From Dehalococcoidia bacterium (GTDB taxonomy: Bacteria > Chloroflexota > Dehalococcoidia > UBA3495): a stretch of 64,000 nucleotides of DNA. The DNA is taken from NCBI GenBank assembly GCA_028822675.1, contig JAPKDE010000001.1, forward strand, positions 1 through 64,000. Reading direction: 5' to 3'. Position 1 is the first letter of the stretch. Each line of letters begins with the position of its first letter. Made by a program: the position numbers and the translations under genes. Below the pieces are notes generated by a model. It was given only the letters and a program-made list of their open reading frames with translations. It did not search any database and was not told the DNA's origin. Below are positions 44,155-53,334 of this stretch, piece after piece.

Positions 44155-45171
44155 CTAGTCCATCACAAACACGCACTTTCCGGTCTTTGCGCCGTCGAAT
44201 TCTTTGAATGCTTCCACCGCCTGATCCAACCGATAGCGGTGAGTGATGAGCTTATCCAACGGCGCTTTGGTGTCGACAAAGAAACGTTCTATCTCGATCA
44301 GCTCGGCTTTGCTGAACGTCCATGAGCCGAAGATAGTTGCCACCTTGAAAATGACATCGGCATTGAAATCGATTTCTGCCGCACCGCCGATGCCCACATA
44401 GCAGCAGCGACCAAACGGCCGCAGACTTTTCAGGGCTTGCTGCCTGGCCAGGGGATTGCCTGAAGTCTCCAGAGTGGCCGTAGCGCCCAAACCACTGGTC
44501 AATTCACGAACCGCTTCCACCGTATCAACTTCTTGTCCGTTAATCACATGGTCCGCGCCTAATTCCTTGGCCAGCGCCAACCGCTCCGGGACCACATCAA
44601 CAGCAATGACCTTTGCACCCATGGCCTTAGCCGACAACGTTCCACTTGCGCCTACTGGACCCTGTCCAAAAACCACTACGGTGTCCCGACCGGAAATTTC
44701 CATTTTCTTGAGACCGTTCCAGGCGGTGCCGGTGCCGCAAGATATGGCCGCGCCTTCTTCAAAAGACAATTCGTCATCCAATAACACGAGGCTTCGGGAT
44801 GGCACTACGATGTAGTCAGCATTGGCCCCGTGGCCAGTTCCGCCGCCAAAGGTAATACGCCCCTGAGGGCATAATTGTTCGTAGCCCATGGAACAGTTCT
44901 CGCAGACTCCACAGCCGGCGTAGTGGTGGCAGATCACCCGATCCCCAACCTTGATTCCGGGAGGGGCACCTGGCGAAAGTTCCTCAATGACACCACAGGG
45001 TTCGTGGCCAGTAATCATGTCCGTTGGCTCTGAACCCCTATATCGGTGCAGGTCGGTTCCGCAAAGACCAGACGCTTTAACCTTTAGCACTGCCTCTCCC
45101 GGACCGGCCTGGGGGTTTGGAAACTCTCTGATTTCAGCCTGTCTATTTCCCGGAAAGGTCACTCCACGCAT
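44155..45171 (-). CDS. zinc-dependent medium-chain dehydrogenase
   Basis: This 338-residue alcohol/polyol dehydrogenase has the catalytic zinc site CGTDLHRYRG and GHEPCGVIEE, and a structural zinc lobe CGVCENCSMGYEQLC. The Rossmann motif is FGQGPVGASG. It oxidises an alcohol or polyol with NAD(P). It is divergent from the lipoprotein gene next door. Confidence 0.88.
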   Translation of the reverse strand: MRGVTFPGNRQAEIREFPNPQAGPGEAVLKVKASGLCGTDLHRYRGSEPTDMITGHEPCGVIEELSPGAPPGIKVGDRVICHHYAGCGVCENCSMGYEQLCPQGRITFGGGTGHGANADYIVVPSRSLVLLDDELSFEEGAAISCGTGTAWNGLKKMEISGRDTVVVFGQGPVGASGTLSAKAMGAKVIAVDVVPERLALAKELGADHVINGQEVDTVEAVRELTSGLGATATLETSGNPLARQQALKSLRPFGRCCYVGIGGAAEIDFNADVIFKVATIFGSWTFSKAELIEIERFFVDTKAPLDKLITHRYRLDQAVEAFKEFDGAKTGKCVFVMD

Positions 45172-45250
45172 GTGTTATCTCCTGAAATGTCTGTTCGGAA
45201 CAGTTTACAGTTTCGCCCGAACCCACGCATTTCTGGGATACTACCCAACT

Positions 45251-45799
45251 GTGAGCCAGCTTAAGTTGAAAACCGCCGTAGTCATCGTTTCGATAACTGT
45301 TTTCCTGATAGCTGCTTGCGGCGACTCAGCAACGCCGCCACCCGGAATAGCCGAGGCGACCTCTCCGGCCATAGCTGCAACAAAAGATACCGATACCAAG
45401 AGCACCGACATCGATTCGAATGGAGCTAACGTTGTTGCCGTATCCCTCTCAGGAAATCCTGGGAGTTACTCGGTTTCGGTGACGGTGGACAGTCCTGATA
45501 TCAGGTGCGAGTCGTTCGCAGATTGGTGGGATGTAGTTTCAGAGGATGGTGAACTGCTCACCCGTCGCGTATTGCTGCACAGCCACGTTGACGAGCAGCC
45601 GTTCACCCGCTCCGGCGGCCCGTACAACGTCCAGCCCACCGACATTCTAATTATTCGCGCCCACATGAGCGGTGCCGGCTACGGTGGGCAGGTCATGCAG
45701 GGAACGGCTGCTGGTGGGTTCGCCAAGGCTGACGTTCCGCTTGGTTTTGCCGCCAGCCTGGAAACACTCTCCCCGTTGCCAAGCAGTTGCGCGTTCTGA
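45251..45799 (+). CDS. lipoprotein of unknown function
   Basis: Starting at GTG 45251, this gives a 182-residue protein with a typical lipoprotein signal (VVIVSITVFLIAAC, Cys23), a Thr/Asp-rich linker and a single beta-rich domain (GNPGSYSVSVTVDSPDIRCESFADWWDVVSEDGELLTRRVLLHSHVDEQPFTRSGG). The frame is open far upstream through the divergent dehydrogenase gene, but only the GTG gives a sensible signal. I do not recognise a characterised family. The domain resembles a carbohydrate-binding or Ig-like beta-sandwich. Confidence 0.6.
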   Translation: MSQLKLKTAVVIVSITVFLIAACGDSATPPPGIAEATSPAIAATKDTDTKSTDIDSNGANVVAVSLSGNPGSYSVSVTVDSPDIRCESFADWWDVVSEDGELLTRRVLLHSHVDEQPFTRSGGPYNVQPTDILIIRAHMSGAGYGGQVMQGTAAGGFAKADVPLGFAASLETLSPLPSSCAF

Positions 45800-45919
45800 G
45801 GAATTCTTGCAGAAAGCAGTTCCTCATCTCTAACCCCTGACGGCAGTATTCACCTGATCCCACGGGCCTTGGCAGTCAAAGGCACAGTCTCGGCCTAAAG
45901 GGCTAAGTTATGGCGAAAC

Positions 45920-46333
45920 CTATTGCTCTTCCGGACTGAAGGTGTAGCACCAACATTCACCTTCGAGGACAATCTCGCCGGTCTGACGTTTAATGGTCAT
46001 CTTTAGCTTCGTCACCGGCTTGGTGGCGTGGACCTCCAGCACTTCGGCTTCGGCTGTGATTGTGTCGCCAACGAAAACTGGCGCGATAAATTTTAGGTCC
46101 TGGCTCATGAACACCGTGCCCGGTCCGGGCATGTCCATGGCCACCAGGGCGTTTAGCAGCCCCGACGTCAGTCCACCCTGTACCACCAGGGCTTTAAACT
46201 TGGTCTTGGCAGCGAATGATTCATCAAAATGCAGCGGGTTATAGTCGCCCGTGATTTCGGCGTAGGTCTTCACAAAGTCATAGGTCAGTGTGTTCTCGCG
46301 GGAGGCCTTCTGGCCCACTTTTAATTCCATCAT
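45920..46333 (-). CDS. MaoC-type (R)-hydratase
   Basis: This 137-residue hot-dog-fold protein has DYNPLHFDESFA, the hydratase-2 motif with catalytic Asp and His, and VQGGLTSGLLNALVAM. It would hydrate or dehydrate a short-chain enoyl- or other acyl-CoA. No partner is adjacent. Confidence 0.85.
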   Translation of the reverse strand: MMELKVGQKASRENTLTYDFVKTYAEITGDYNPLHFDESFAAKTKFKALVVQGGLTSGLLNALVAMDMPGPGTVFMSQDLKFIAPVFVGDTITAEAEVLEVHATKPVTKLKMTIKRQTGEIVLEGECWCYTFSPEEQ

Positions 46334-46449
46334 TAATTTTTGGCCGCTTCCTATTTCTCAGATGGGTACAAATCCAGTGGTAATTCTACCAACATTCTCG
46401 TTTTGAAGACCCGTGGGAACGCCCACCGCCAATCTGCGATAATGGCGCA

Positions 46450-47193
46450 ATGAAGCAAAAGCCCATTGAAGACCGTTTCCGCAACGCACGCAACGACCCA
46501 TCACTGGTGGTCATAGAAGGCTTCCACCCATTGAAACACGCCGTCCGCTTTGGTGCGGAGTTGCTGGAGGTGGTCAGCCCCAATCTTGAAGACCTAGCTG
46601 CGCTGCAGGCCGAATATGCGCCCGACATCACAAACGCGATTGATGGCCGAGTTGCTGCCATTCCTGATGAGGTGTTCGCCAGGCTTGGCCCGGTCACACC
46701 GCCCACCGGAGTGATGGCCATTGCCCGGCGTCCAAACGTAGATCTGGCCAAGCTGTTGGCCGACCCGAACCCGGTGCCGGTGGTGCTGTTGGAGAACCCA
46801 CGGAACCTGTTCAACATCGGTGCGGCCGTCCGTGCCGCCGCTGCTGCTGGGGCCGCCGGAGTGGTGAACACCGGAAACCTGGACCCATGGAAACCCGCCG
46901 CTCTGACCAGTGGTGTGGGCCTGCAATTCGCCATGCCAGTGGCCCAGTCCGATGACCTACCCAAGTGTGACCGCCTCCTGGTGGCTGTGGACTGGGGCGG
47001 AGAAACCCTGCCAGACTTCCACCTGCCGGACCGGGCACTGCTGGCCTTCGGCACCGAAAGACAAGGTCTCAGCCAGAAACTATTGGACGTAGCCGACTAC
47101 CGGGTGTCGATCCCCATGGAGAATGGCGTTTCCAGCCTGAACCTGGCCTGCTCAGTGGCGGTGATTCTCTATCATTGGAAAATGGGTCAGTAA
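46450..47193 (+). CDS. TrmH/SpoU-family RNA methyltransferase
   Basis: This 247-residue SPOUT methyltransferase has the three family motifs ENPRNLFNIGAAVRAAAAAG, LLAFGTERQGLS and VSIPMENGVSSLNLACSVAVILYHW. The N-terminal part (VVIEGFHPLKHAVRFGAELLEV) is the RNA-binding domain of TrmH/RlmB. It would 2'-O-methylate a tRNA or rRNA. The last 20 bases are part of an imperfect direct repeat (47174-47268). Confidence 0.85.
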   Translation: MKQKPIEDRFRNARNDPSLVVIEGFHPLKHAVRFGAELLEVVSPNLEDLAALQAEYAPDITNAIDGRVAAIPDEVFARLGPVTPPTGVMAIARRPNVDLAKLLADPNPVPVVLLENPRNLFNIGAAVRAAAAAGAAGVVNTGNLDPWKPAALTSGVGLQFAMPVAQSDDLPKCDRLLVAVDWGGETLPDFHLPDRALLAFGTERQGLSQKLLDVADYRVSIPMENGVSSLNLACSVAVILYHWKMGQ

Positions 47194-47268
47194 GACTTAC
47201 AGGCGAACCTACAACTTGGACATTTATTGGAAGATGGGCCAATAGGTCTTATTGGCGGAACTACAACC
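47174..47268 (+). repeat. imperfect tandem duplication
   Basis: Two about 44-base units, ATTGGAAAATGGGTCAGTAA... at 47174 and ATTGGAAGATGGGCCAATAG... at 47226, share the end CTACAACTT/CTACAACCT. The first covers the stop of the methyltransferase gene. The second is non-coding. Confidence 0.7.
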
Positions 47269-47288
47269 TGCGAAAATATGGAGCGACG

Positions 47289-48179
47289 ATGAGTACGAGA
47301 GACTTGATTGGCTACGGCGCAAATCCCCCGGCGGTCAAATGGCCCAACGGAGCTAGAATCGCAATCTCGGTTGTGGTCAATTACGAAGAAGGGTCCGAGT
47401 ATTCAACCCTAGACGGTGACCCCAGACAGGAAACCGGTGGCGAGTCGCCGTCCCCAATGGCCCCAGGAGAACGTGACCTGGCCAATGAGTCTTTTTACGA
47501 GTACGGCAGTCGCGTTGGTGTCTGGCGGTTGATGCGGGTATTGGAAAAGCACAACATCAATGCGACTTTCTTCGCCTGTGCCCTTGCCCTAGAGCGGAAC
47601 CCAGAGGTTGGCCTGGAGATTGTCCGTTTGGGTCACGAGGTGATGGGCCACGGCAACCGTTGGGAAGAGTATTACAAGATGGACCGGGACTCAGAAAGGG
47701 AAGCGATCCGGCAGGCGGTAGAGTCCATGATCAAGACTACCGGACAGCGCCCCATCGGCTGGTACACCCGCTACGGACCCAGCCTAAACACTCGAGAACT
47801 GGTGGTTGAAGAGGGCGGGTTCGAGTACGATTGCAACGCCTACAACGACGACCTGCCCTATTACACCCAGGTGCATGACAAGCCCTGGCTGGTGGTGCCT
47901 TATTCGCTGGAGGTCAACGACTTCAAATTCTGGCGGGGTGAGTTGATTACCCCCAACGACTTCTTTGAAGCGGCTAAGTCCTGCTTCGACATGCTCTATG
48001 AAGAAGGCGAAACCCATCCCAAGATGATGTCAGTGGGTCTCCACTGCCGCATCATTGGCAAGCCGTCCCGGGCTTACGCTCTGGACCAGTTCCTGAAATA
48101 TGCTTCGGAAAAATCCGGTGTCTGGTTTGCCCGGCGTGATGAGATTGCCCGTTGGTGGAAGGAACAGTACCCAGCCTAA
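47289..48179 (+). CDS. polysaccharide-deacetylase-fold protein (PuuE allantoinase-like)
   Basis: This 296-residue NodB-fold protein of the PuuE group begins LIGYGANPPAVKWPNGARIAISVVVNYEEGSEYS. It continues with EYGSRVGVWRLMRVLEKHNINATFFACA, GHEVMGHGNRWEEYY and GWYTRYGPSLNTRELV. Such proteins act as metal-independent allantoinases or related amidohydrolases. The ATG at 47289 (GGAG 5 bases ahead) is chosen; the frame extends upstream into the repeat. Confidence 0.85.
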   Translation: MSTRDLIGYGANPPAVKWPNGARIAISVVVNYEEGSEYSTLDGDPRQETGGESPSPMAPGERDLANESFYEYGSRVGVWRLMRVLEKHNINATFFACALALERNPEVGLEIVRLGHEVMGHGNRWEEYYKMDRDSEREAIRQAVESMIKTTGQRPIGWYTRYGPSLNTRELVVEEGGFEYDCNAYNDDLPYYTQVHDKPWLVVPYSLEVNDFKFWRGELITPNDFFEAAKSCFDMLYEEGETHPKMMSVGLHCRIIGKPSRAYALDQFLKYASEKSGVWFARRDEIARWWKEQYPA

Positions 48180-48218
48180 TCACTAAGACTGGTTCTAGAA
48201 AAATAACTGGGATGAAAA

Positions 48219-48685
48219 TTGAACGAGTTCGCATTGGCCAGGGTTATTCACGTGATCGCAGTGGTGTTCTGGATCGGTGGCATGGCCATGGTTACCACCG
48301 GGCTGATACCGACTTTAAGGAAATATCGGTCAGGCGTGGATGCAGTAGAGCTCTTCGAAGCGTTGGAAAATAAGTTTGCCAGGCAGGTAAAGTTAGTTAT
48401 TCTCATCGCCGGTGCGTCGGGCTTCTACATGCTTGACTACATCGACGCTTGGGGCCGATATTCTGAACCTCGGTTCTGGTGGCTCCACGCCATGACCATG
48501 GTGTGGGCGTTGTTCATGTTTGTGCTCTTTATCGCAGCCTACATCGCCTGTTCGAAAAATACGCCGAGACAAAGCCCGCGAAGACATTCTTATTCGTGCC
48601 GATCTTTCATATGGTCATGCTCACATTGAGCTTACTGACCATTGCCGGCGCGGTGGTTGGGAGCCACGGCTGGTTTCCCATATAA
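48219..48685 (+). pseudogene. CopD/DUF2269-like membrane protein with frameshift
   Basis: The frame from TTG 48219 encodes four-helix-type membrane sequence (FALARVIHVIAVVFWIGGMAMVTTGLI, LVILIAGASGFYML, WLHAMTMVWALFMFVLFI). Near 48540 it shifts: the natural continuation HRLFEKYAETKPAKTFLFVPIFHMVMLTLSLLTIAGAVVGSHGWFPI lies in the +1 frame to TAA at 48685. The total of 467 bases is one short of a whole number of codons, so one base was lost. Sequencing error cannot be excluded. Confidence 0.65.
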
Positions 48686-48686
48686 T
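48681..48686 (+). promoter_or_regulatory. -10 box of the pyridoxamine-oxidase-fold gene
   Basis: TATAAT overlaps the preceding stop, with TTGGGA 18 bases upstream as -35 candidate, and lies 31 bases ahead of the start. Confidence 0.45.
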
Positions 48687-48716
48687 CTCGCTTAACTAGG
48701 TTCCAAGGAGATTTTT

Positions 48717-49151
48717 TTGATAAAACTAACGGACGAGATGCGGGAGCTGGTAAGCAATTCTCGGTTCAGTGGCAACCCCTGCGTCATCGCCACTTCCGCC
48801 ACTGACGGCACACCCGATTGCGCCTACATCGGCACCATGCTGGCGACCGACGATACAACGTTCATCTACCGCGACCGCAGCGGCCGCCTGCCATCCGATA
48901 ACATCGAAGAAAACCTGCGAGTGGTGATGTTATTTCGCCACGCCCAGCAACAGACAGGCTGGAAGTTTCGCTGTACGTCCTACGTCCACCGACAGGGCCC
49001 GGTCTACGAGGATGGCATCAAGCGCCTGACCGATGCCGGTCTGATCACCGACCCGGAGATCAAGTCCGCCATCGTCGTGTTGGACGTTCACCAGGTGCTG
49101 ACCCTCTTCGGCGAGGTGCTGCAAGAGCGCGAACCGCCCATCGGCTGGTAG
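48717..49151 (+). CDS. pyridoxamine 5'-phosphate oxidase-fold flavoprotein
   Basis: This 144-residue split-barrel flavin-binding protein has VIATSATDGTPDCAYIGTM near the start and FIYRDRSGRLPSDNIEENLRVVMLF in the centre. It would bind FMN or F420 as a dimer. The TTG at 48717 follows AAGGAG by 8 bases and is the only credible start. True PNPOx is longer. Confidence 0.8.
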   Translation: MIKLTDEMRELVSNSRFSGNPCVIATSATDGTPDCAYIGTMLATDDTTFIYRDRSGRLPSDNIEENLRVVMLFRHAQQQTGWKFRCTSYVHRQGPVYEDGIKRLTDAGLITDPEIKSAIVVLDVHQVLTLFGEVLQEREPPIGW

Positions 49152-49160
49152 GGTTCAGAT

Positions 49161-49204
49161 TGCAGGCTTCGGGTTGATAGGCTTCAAGTTGCCGGGCTTC
49201 GGCT
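49161..49204 (+). repeat. short tandem repeat
   Basis: About three 14-15 base units of the form TTGnnnGGCTTCnnG lie between the flavoprotein and enoyl-CoA hydratase genes. Confidence 0.55.
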
Positions 49205-49970
49205 AGTCTGTAAAGTTAGGCTTACGCTTCTCTAAGAAGGCTGACATGCCCTCGTGGGGGGCTGGGGTGTTGAAGATGCGGGAGAACTCGGCAATGGTGA
49301 ACTTCGCCGAATCTTCTTCGCCCAGTTCCAACCACTTGGCGACAATGTCCTTCTGAGATGCCAGCACGTCCCGGCTCATCCCCAAGAACTGGTTTGCCGT
49401 CTCATGGGCCGTTTTCATCAGGGAGTCTGCTGGCACCACCATATCCACCAGTCCTATAGCCAGAGCCTCCGAGGCGTTGACGGTCTCCCCAGTGAGCAGC
49501 AGGCGGCGGGCGCGGCCCAGCCCGATGGTCGGTGGCAAGAGAGAAGCCTCAATGACCGACGGTATCCCCACCTGCACCTCTGGCAGGCCCAGAATGGCGT
49601 CCTCGGTGGCAATACGGATGTCGCAGGCCAAGATCAGCTCTAAGGCACCACCCAAGCAAGGACCTTTGATGGCAGCGATGGCTGGAATGGCCATGGTCAG
49701 CAGTTTTCTGGCCGGAGCGTGTAGCGCCATGATGAATGACTCAGCGTCGGCCGGGTCCAGGTCTTTCATTTGATGCAGGTCAACTCCGGCTGAGAAAGCG
49801 CGGTCTCCGGAGCCAGTCAGAATTACTGCCCGGACGCTACGGTCTTGGTCCAGACGGTCTAACTCAGCCTTCAGGGCCACGAAAGTATCCTGGCCCAGCA
49901 GGTTCAACGGCCCCCGGCCCTCCAGCTTGGTAACCACCACTCCCGGCTGCGCGCCATCTGTCTCGCTCAT
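49203..49970 (-). CDS. enoyl-CoA hydratase/isomerase family protein
   Basis: This 255-residue crotonase has the oxyanion-hole segments SGDRAFSAGVDLHQM and GPCLGGALELILACDIRIA. The hydratase glutamate in GLPEVQVGIPSVIEA is kept, but the second one is not obvious, so hydratase or isomerase cannot be separated. The ATG at 49970 (GAGG ahead) is preferred over 49991. Confidence 0.85.
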   Translation of the reverse strand: MSETDGAQPGVVVTKLEGRGPLNLLGQDTFVALKAELDRLDQDRSVRAVILTGSGDRAFSAGVDLHQMKDLDPADAESFIMALHAPARKLLTMAIPAIAAIKGPCLGGALELILACDIRIATEDAILGLPEVQVGIPSVIEASLLPPTIGLGRARRLLLTGETVNASEALAIGLVDMVVPADSLMKTAHETANQFLGMSRDVLASQKDIVAKWLELGEEDSAKFTIAEFSRIFNTPAPHEGMSAFLEKRKPNFTD

Positions 49971-50103
49971 CGGTCCTCTCTCGTAACTCAATCTTGGGAT
50001 TAGGATGCCACTGCATATTATCAGCAGGCACTTTGTAAATGGGACAAATGCAGTAAACTCCCCTAGCCATTCACCATTCTCAACCTGGCGCTAGGACACG
50101 GAT

Positions 50104-51168
50104 ATGCCCGCACTGGAAATCGGTGTTCAATTCCATCTGCCCACTTACTCCCATGTACCGCTTCCTCAACTGATCGATCTGGCCAAGCGGGCAGAGGCAA
50201 AAGGGGTTGACTAATTTTGGGTCACTGATAATCTCAGGAGCCGCAACAGCTTTATTGTGCTGGCGGCGTTCGCCGGTGCACTTGATGCCAAGCTGGGCAC
50301 TGCGATAACAGTGCAGTATTTCCGGAATCCCGTTGACCTGGCCGACATGGTCGCCTCCATCAGTGAACTGATGGATGGCCAGGAACTTAGCATCGGCCTG
50401 GGTTTTGGCAACCCACGCACCCACAACTTCATCAAGACACCCAAGCCCATCAGCATGCTATGGGAAACCTCCCAGAGCCTGCGTAGGTTGCTCAACTGCG
50501 AAACGGTCTGCTTCGCTGATTACCCCACCCTGTTGGATTATTTCAACTTCAATCCCAGCGGCCAATTTAGGTTGAACTTCAACCCCAAGACTCCCATTCT
50601 CCAATACTCCGGCAGTAACGGACCCCTTGGCTTGGCGGTGGGAGGGGAGAATATGGAAGGTCTCATTTTTGGCGGTCATTACATGGCGGCACTCATGACC
50701 GGCCGAGTGCCCGAGTTGATTGAAACCTTTGACAACGCCGCCCGGTAGTCCGGCAAAGACACCAATGGCCCCAAGATAGCGGAGATCAAGATTTCGGTGT
50801 CCAGCAACCGAGAAGCAGCTCGGGCATTTGTGAAAGAAAGCGCCGGTCAACGCATCCTAAACATGTACCGCCTCGGTTACACCCATGAAGATATTCGGTC
50901 GCTGGGCGTGAAGATAGAGGATGCTGAACGGCTGGATCAGGCCGAAAAAGCCGGCGTCTCCGCTACGGATTTTGATGCCCTAGTCACTGACGAAATGATT
51001 GACGCCATTTTCATAGCTGGCGAGCCGGAAGACTGCCTTGACCGGATGATAGAAGTGCAAGGCATCGCCCAGTCCCAGGGCTTTAACCAGTTGATGTTTT
51101 CCAAACTGGGGCCAGATGTTGATGAAGCTCTAAATCTGCTATGTGATGTGGTCATTCCTGCTCTATAA
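50104..51168 (+). pseudogene. LLM-class flavin monooxygenase with two nonsense codons
   Basis: One frame of 355 codons encodes a luciferase-like monooxygenase from MPALEIGVQFHLPTYS to the stop at 51168. Only two stop codons break it, TAA at 50212-50214 (GVD-stop-FWVTDNL, where relatives have an aromatic residue) and TAG at 50746-50748 (NAAR-stop-SGKDTNGPK). No frameshift is present. Because both are TAA/TAG, selenocysteine does not apply. It is a recent pseudogene, or the stops are suppressed. Confidence 0.8.
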
Positions 51169-51233
51169 CTGGTCTACAACCAGTCCCGCCGACGCCATGA
51201 CTCATCGTGGCTAAATTCCCGGCGCAGGTGGCG

Positions 51234-51239
51234 TATAAT
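51234..51239 (+). promoter_or_regulatory. -10 box of the ThuA gene
   Basis: TATAAT stands 50 bases ahead of the TTG start. No strong -35 box is visible. Confidence 0.4.
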
Positions 51240-51288
51240 ATCACCCCGTAAGCATTCATTTTAAATAGCATAACTGGAGGCAACAGAA

Positions 51289-51981
51289 TTGAAGCTGCTC
51301 GTAATATCCGGTGGAAGACACCCCTATGAAGAATCCACGCCAATCCTGGAAACGTTCCTGAAGTCGGCTGGCCACGATGTGACCGTCACGGAGGATGCCT
51401 CTGCACTGGCTGACGCTGCCGGGATGGCCGCCTACGACGCTCTGGTTTTCAACACTCGCCGAGAGAACGCCGCTGATTTCAAAGAATTTAAGATGTCTGA
51501 AGCAGAACAGAGCGGCGTCATCAATTATGTAAAGTCGGGCAAGGGGTTCCTCTGCCTGCATATCTCCGGTTGCGGGGCCGACTACTGGCCGGCGTTCGCT
51601 GAGATCACCGGCGGCGGCTGGATCACCGGCACTAGCTTCCACCCACCGTACGGAAAATTCGACATCAAGGTTAAGAACGCCAGCCACGCGGGCGCAGCCG
51701 GAGTCTCCGACTTCACCACCGATGACGAGTTGTACATGGGCATTGAATACAGTTCCGACAACGATGTTTTCCTCGAGGGAACATCTGTGGAAGGAACCTG
51801 GCCCTGGGGACCAGACCGAAAGGACACCCACATGCCCGCCGGAACCTTCCCTCTGGGGTGGACCCGCTCCTACGGCCAGGGCAAGGTCTTCACCCTGCTG
51901 TTGGGCCATGATGGCAAGAGCTTTGATTCCCCGGAGTTCCAGAAGATGGTACTAAACGGAGTTCAGTGGGCTACTGCGTAG
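51289..51981 (+). CDS. ThuA-like domain protein
   Basis: This 230-residue protein has the glutamine-amidotransferase-like ThuA fold: LLVISGGRHPYEESTPIL, GVINYVKSGKGFLCLHISG, ADYWPAFAEITGGGWITG and WTRSYGQGKVFTLLLGHD. ThuA proteins are linked to trehalose and other sugar use, and their activity is unsettled. The TTG at 51289 follows GGAGG by 8 bases. A 53-residue membrane ORF begins 4 bases after its stop. Confidence 0.85.
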   Translation: MKLLVISGGRHPYEESTPILETFLKSAGHDVTVTEDASALADAAGMAAYDALVFNTRRENAADFKEFKMSEAEQSGVINYVKSGKGFLCLHISGCGADYWPAFAEITGGGWITGTSFHPPYGKFDIKVKNASHAGAAGVSDFTTDDELYMGIEYSSDNDVFLEGTSVEGTWPWGPDRKDTHMPAGTFPLGWTRSYGQGKVFTLLLGHDGKSFDSPEFQKMVLNGVQWATA

Positions 51982-51984
51982 TCG

Positions 51985-52146
51985 ATGTTTAAACTATTTG
52001 GGCTAATAACTATGCCCATTAATTTGGCACTGAAGCTAATCAAATTGCCGCTCACTATCATGAGTTGCATATTCAAACTTGGCTGTATGCTGGTGGTACT
52101 TGGCATTCCAATCGCAGTCATTGTCCTGATAATTAATTTCAGCTAA
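51985..52146 (+). CDS. small hydrophobic membrane protein
   Basis: A 53-residue frame beginning MFKLFGLITMPINL and ending in a long hydrophobic helix (CMLVVLGIPIAVIVLIINFS). It starts 4 bases after the ThuA stop and ends before the next terminator, so it is probably co-translated with ThuA. Two amphipathic stretches (residues 12-25 and 30-40) precede the helix. I do not recognise it. The position and clean composition support a real gene. Confidence 0.55.
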   Translation: MFKLFGLITMPINLALKLIKLPLTIMSCIFKLGCMLVVLGIPIAVIVLIINFS

Positions 52147-52211
52147 ACCCTTCGGCAAACCCTGCCAGGGTGATATAGACAAATAGAACTATAGATAAAT
52201 AGAACGCCAAT

Positions 52212-52253
52212 AAAAAGGAGTCCTTCCCGGTAGGCCGGGAAGGACTCCTTTTT
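52212..52253. terminator. bidirectional terminator
   Basis: A perfect 19-bp stem (AAAAAGGAGTCCTTCCCGG and its complement) with a 4-nt loop. It is shared by the ThuA unit and the minus-strand gene from 53221. Confidence 0.93.
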
Positions 52254-52270
52254 ATTGCCTGCGTAAAAGC

Positions 52271-53221
52271 TTAGTTGGGTACTAGGTTCGGGGTGACATC
52301 TGCCGGCAAACCAGGGTGGCCGGTTAGAGTCTCGCCGAGGTCCAACATCTCGCGTGCCCTCTTAGTCAAAGCAGGAAGAACGGCATCGATCATGTCTTGG
52401 TCGAGGTCTGCCGCAACGCCTGGATAACCAGCTCGCTCGATCATGGCTCCCAGCTTCTTGCCATCAATCTTGTCCAAAACCCATCCTAGATAATCCTGGA
52501 CGAGGGTTCTGTCCCAATAGATGCGGTGGTTCTTGTTACGGGGGCCATAGTGGTAGTGGGGGCCGTCCCAGAAGAGGTCAAAGGCCATGAGCTCGGTCTC
52601 TTCGACGAAGGACTTCGAGGTGGCGCCACCGATGTCTGACAATACGTGAATGGCCAGTCCACCGTCACCGACGGGAAGACGACGCATCTCAAGGCCGAAA
52701 CGGATGTTACCGGCTTCGAAGATGTCTGTGCCACGGTTGTGCTTTACGGTGTTCCGCTTGGAAACGAAAAGCTCTCTGGCGGTGGCTTCCAGTTCAGGAA
52801 GAACCTCCATCAGCACTTCTAGGTCTATCTCTTTGGCAATCTCCGGGTAGCCAGCTCTATTTAGCATGTCTGGAAGTTTTGCCTTCATGGTCTTGATGGT
52901 CCAACCAATGGGGTTGCCATCGGCTGTAGGGTCCATCCGGTAGAGCTTGCCCATACCAGTGGAGCCTTCTGTCCGGCCGGCCAGCATCATGGGTCCGTCC
53001 GCCATTAGGTCGGGGTTCTCCGGACCATAGATGTAGCTTCGCTCAATGTCGAAGCAGTTGAAGCGAAGAAGTGTGGTGTCTTCGCCATTTATTTGACTCT
53101 GGATGACGATTGAAACACCTTGGTCTGCATGGTCTTGGATGTTTCCGTCCCATAATTCATGACGGGCGATGAACGTTATAGGACCGACTTCGAATCTGGT
53201 TTTAATCTCTGCTTGAACCAT
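52271..53221 (-). CDS. two-repeat protein of unknown function
   Basis: This 316-residue protein consists of two copies of one domain. Each ends in a matching helical block: residues 106-151 (IGWTIKTMKAKLPDMLNRAGYP...LPELEATARELF) and 246-292 (LGWVLDKIDGKKLGAMIERAGYP...LPALTKRAREML). The preceding beta-rich parts also align, with LLRFNCFDIERSYIYGPEN in one and MAFDLFWDGPHYHYGPRNK in the other. PHYHYGP looks metal-binding and is in the second copy only. No signal peptide or helix of membrane type is present. I do not recognise a characterised family. Confidence 0.75.
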   Translation of the reverse strand: MVQAEIKTRFEVGPITFIARHELWDGNIQDHADQGVSIVIQSQINGEDTTLLRFNCFDIERSYIYGPENPDLMADGPMMLAGRTEGSTGMGKLYRMDPTADGNPIGWTIKTMKAKLPDMLNRAGYPEIAKEIDLEVLMEVLPELEATARELFVSKRNTVKHNRGTDIFEAGNIRFGLEMRRLPVGDGGLAIHVLSDIGGATSKSFVEETELMAFDLFWDGPHYHYGPRNKNHRIYWDRTLVQDYLGWVLDKIDGKKLGAMIERAGYPGVAADLDQDMIDAVLPALTKRAREMLDLGETLTGHPGLPADVTPNLVPN

Positions 53222-53334
53222 TTCCTAGAACACCTCATTAAGATTTTGTTCGGGGTTTTGCCGAAACGCTAAAAACGGAATTACGGGGATACTAGCATAA
53301 AATTGGGAAGTTGGATAATGTCCGAATGGCACTA

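Noticed and set aside
50212..50748. Stops in the monooxygenase gene as recoded codons (pyrrolysine or Sec)
   Set aside because: They are TAA and TAG, not TGA, at non-conserved or aromatic sites, and no Pyl genes or downstream structure are seen.
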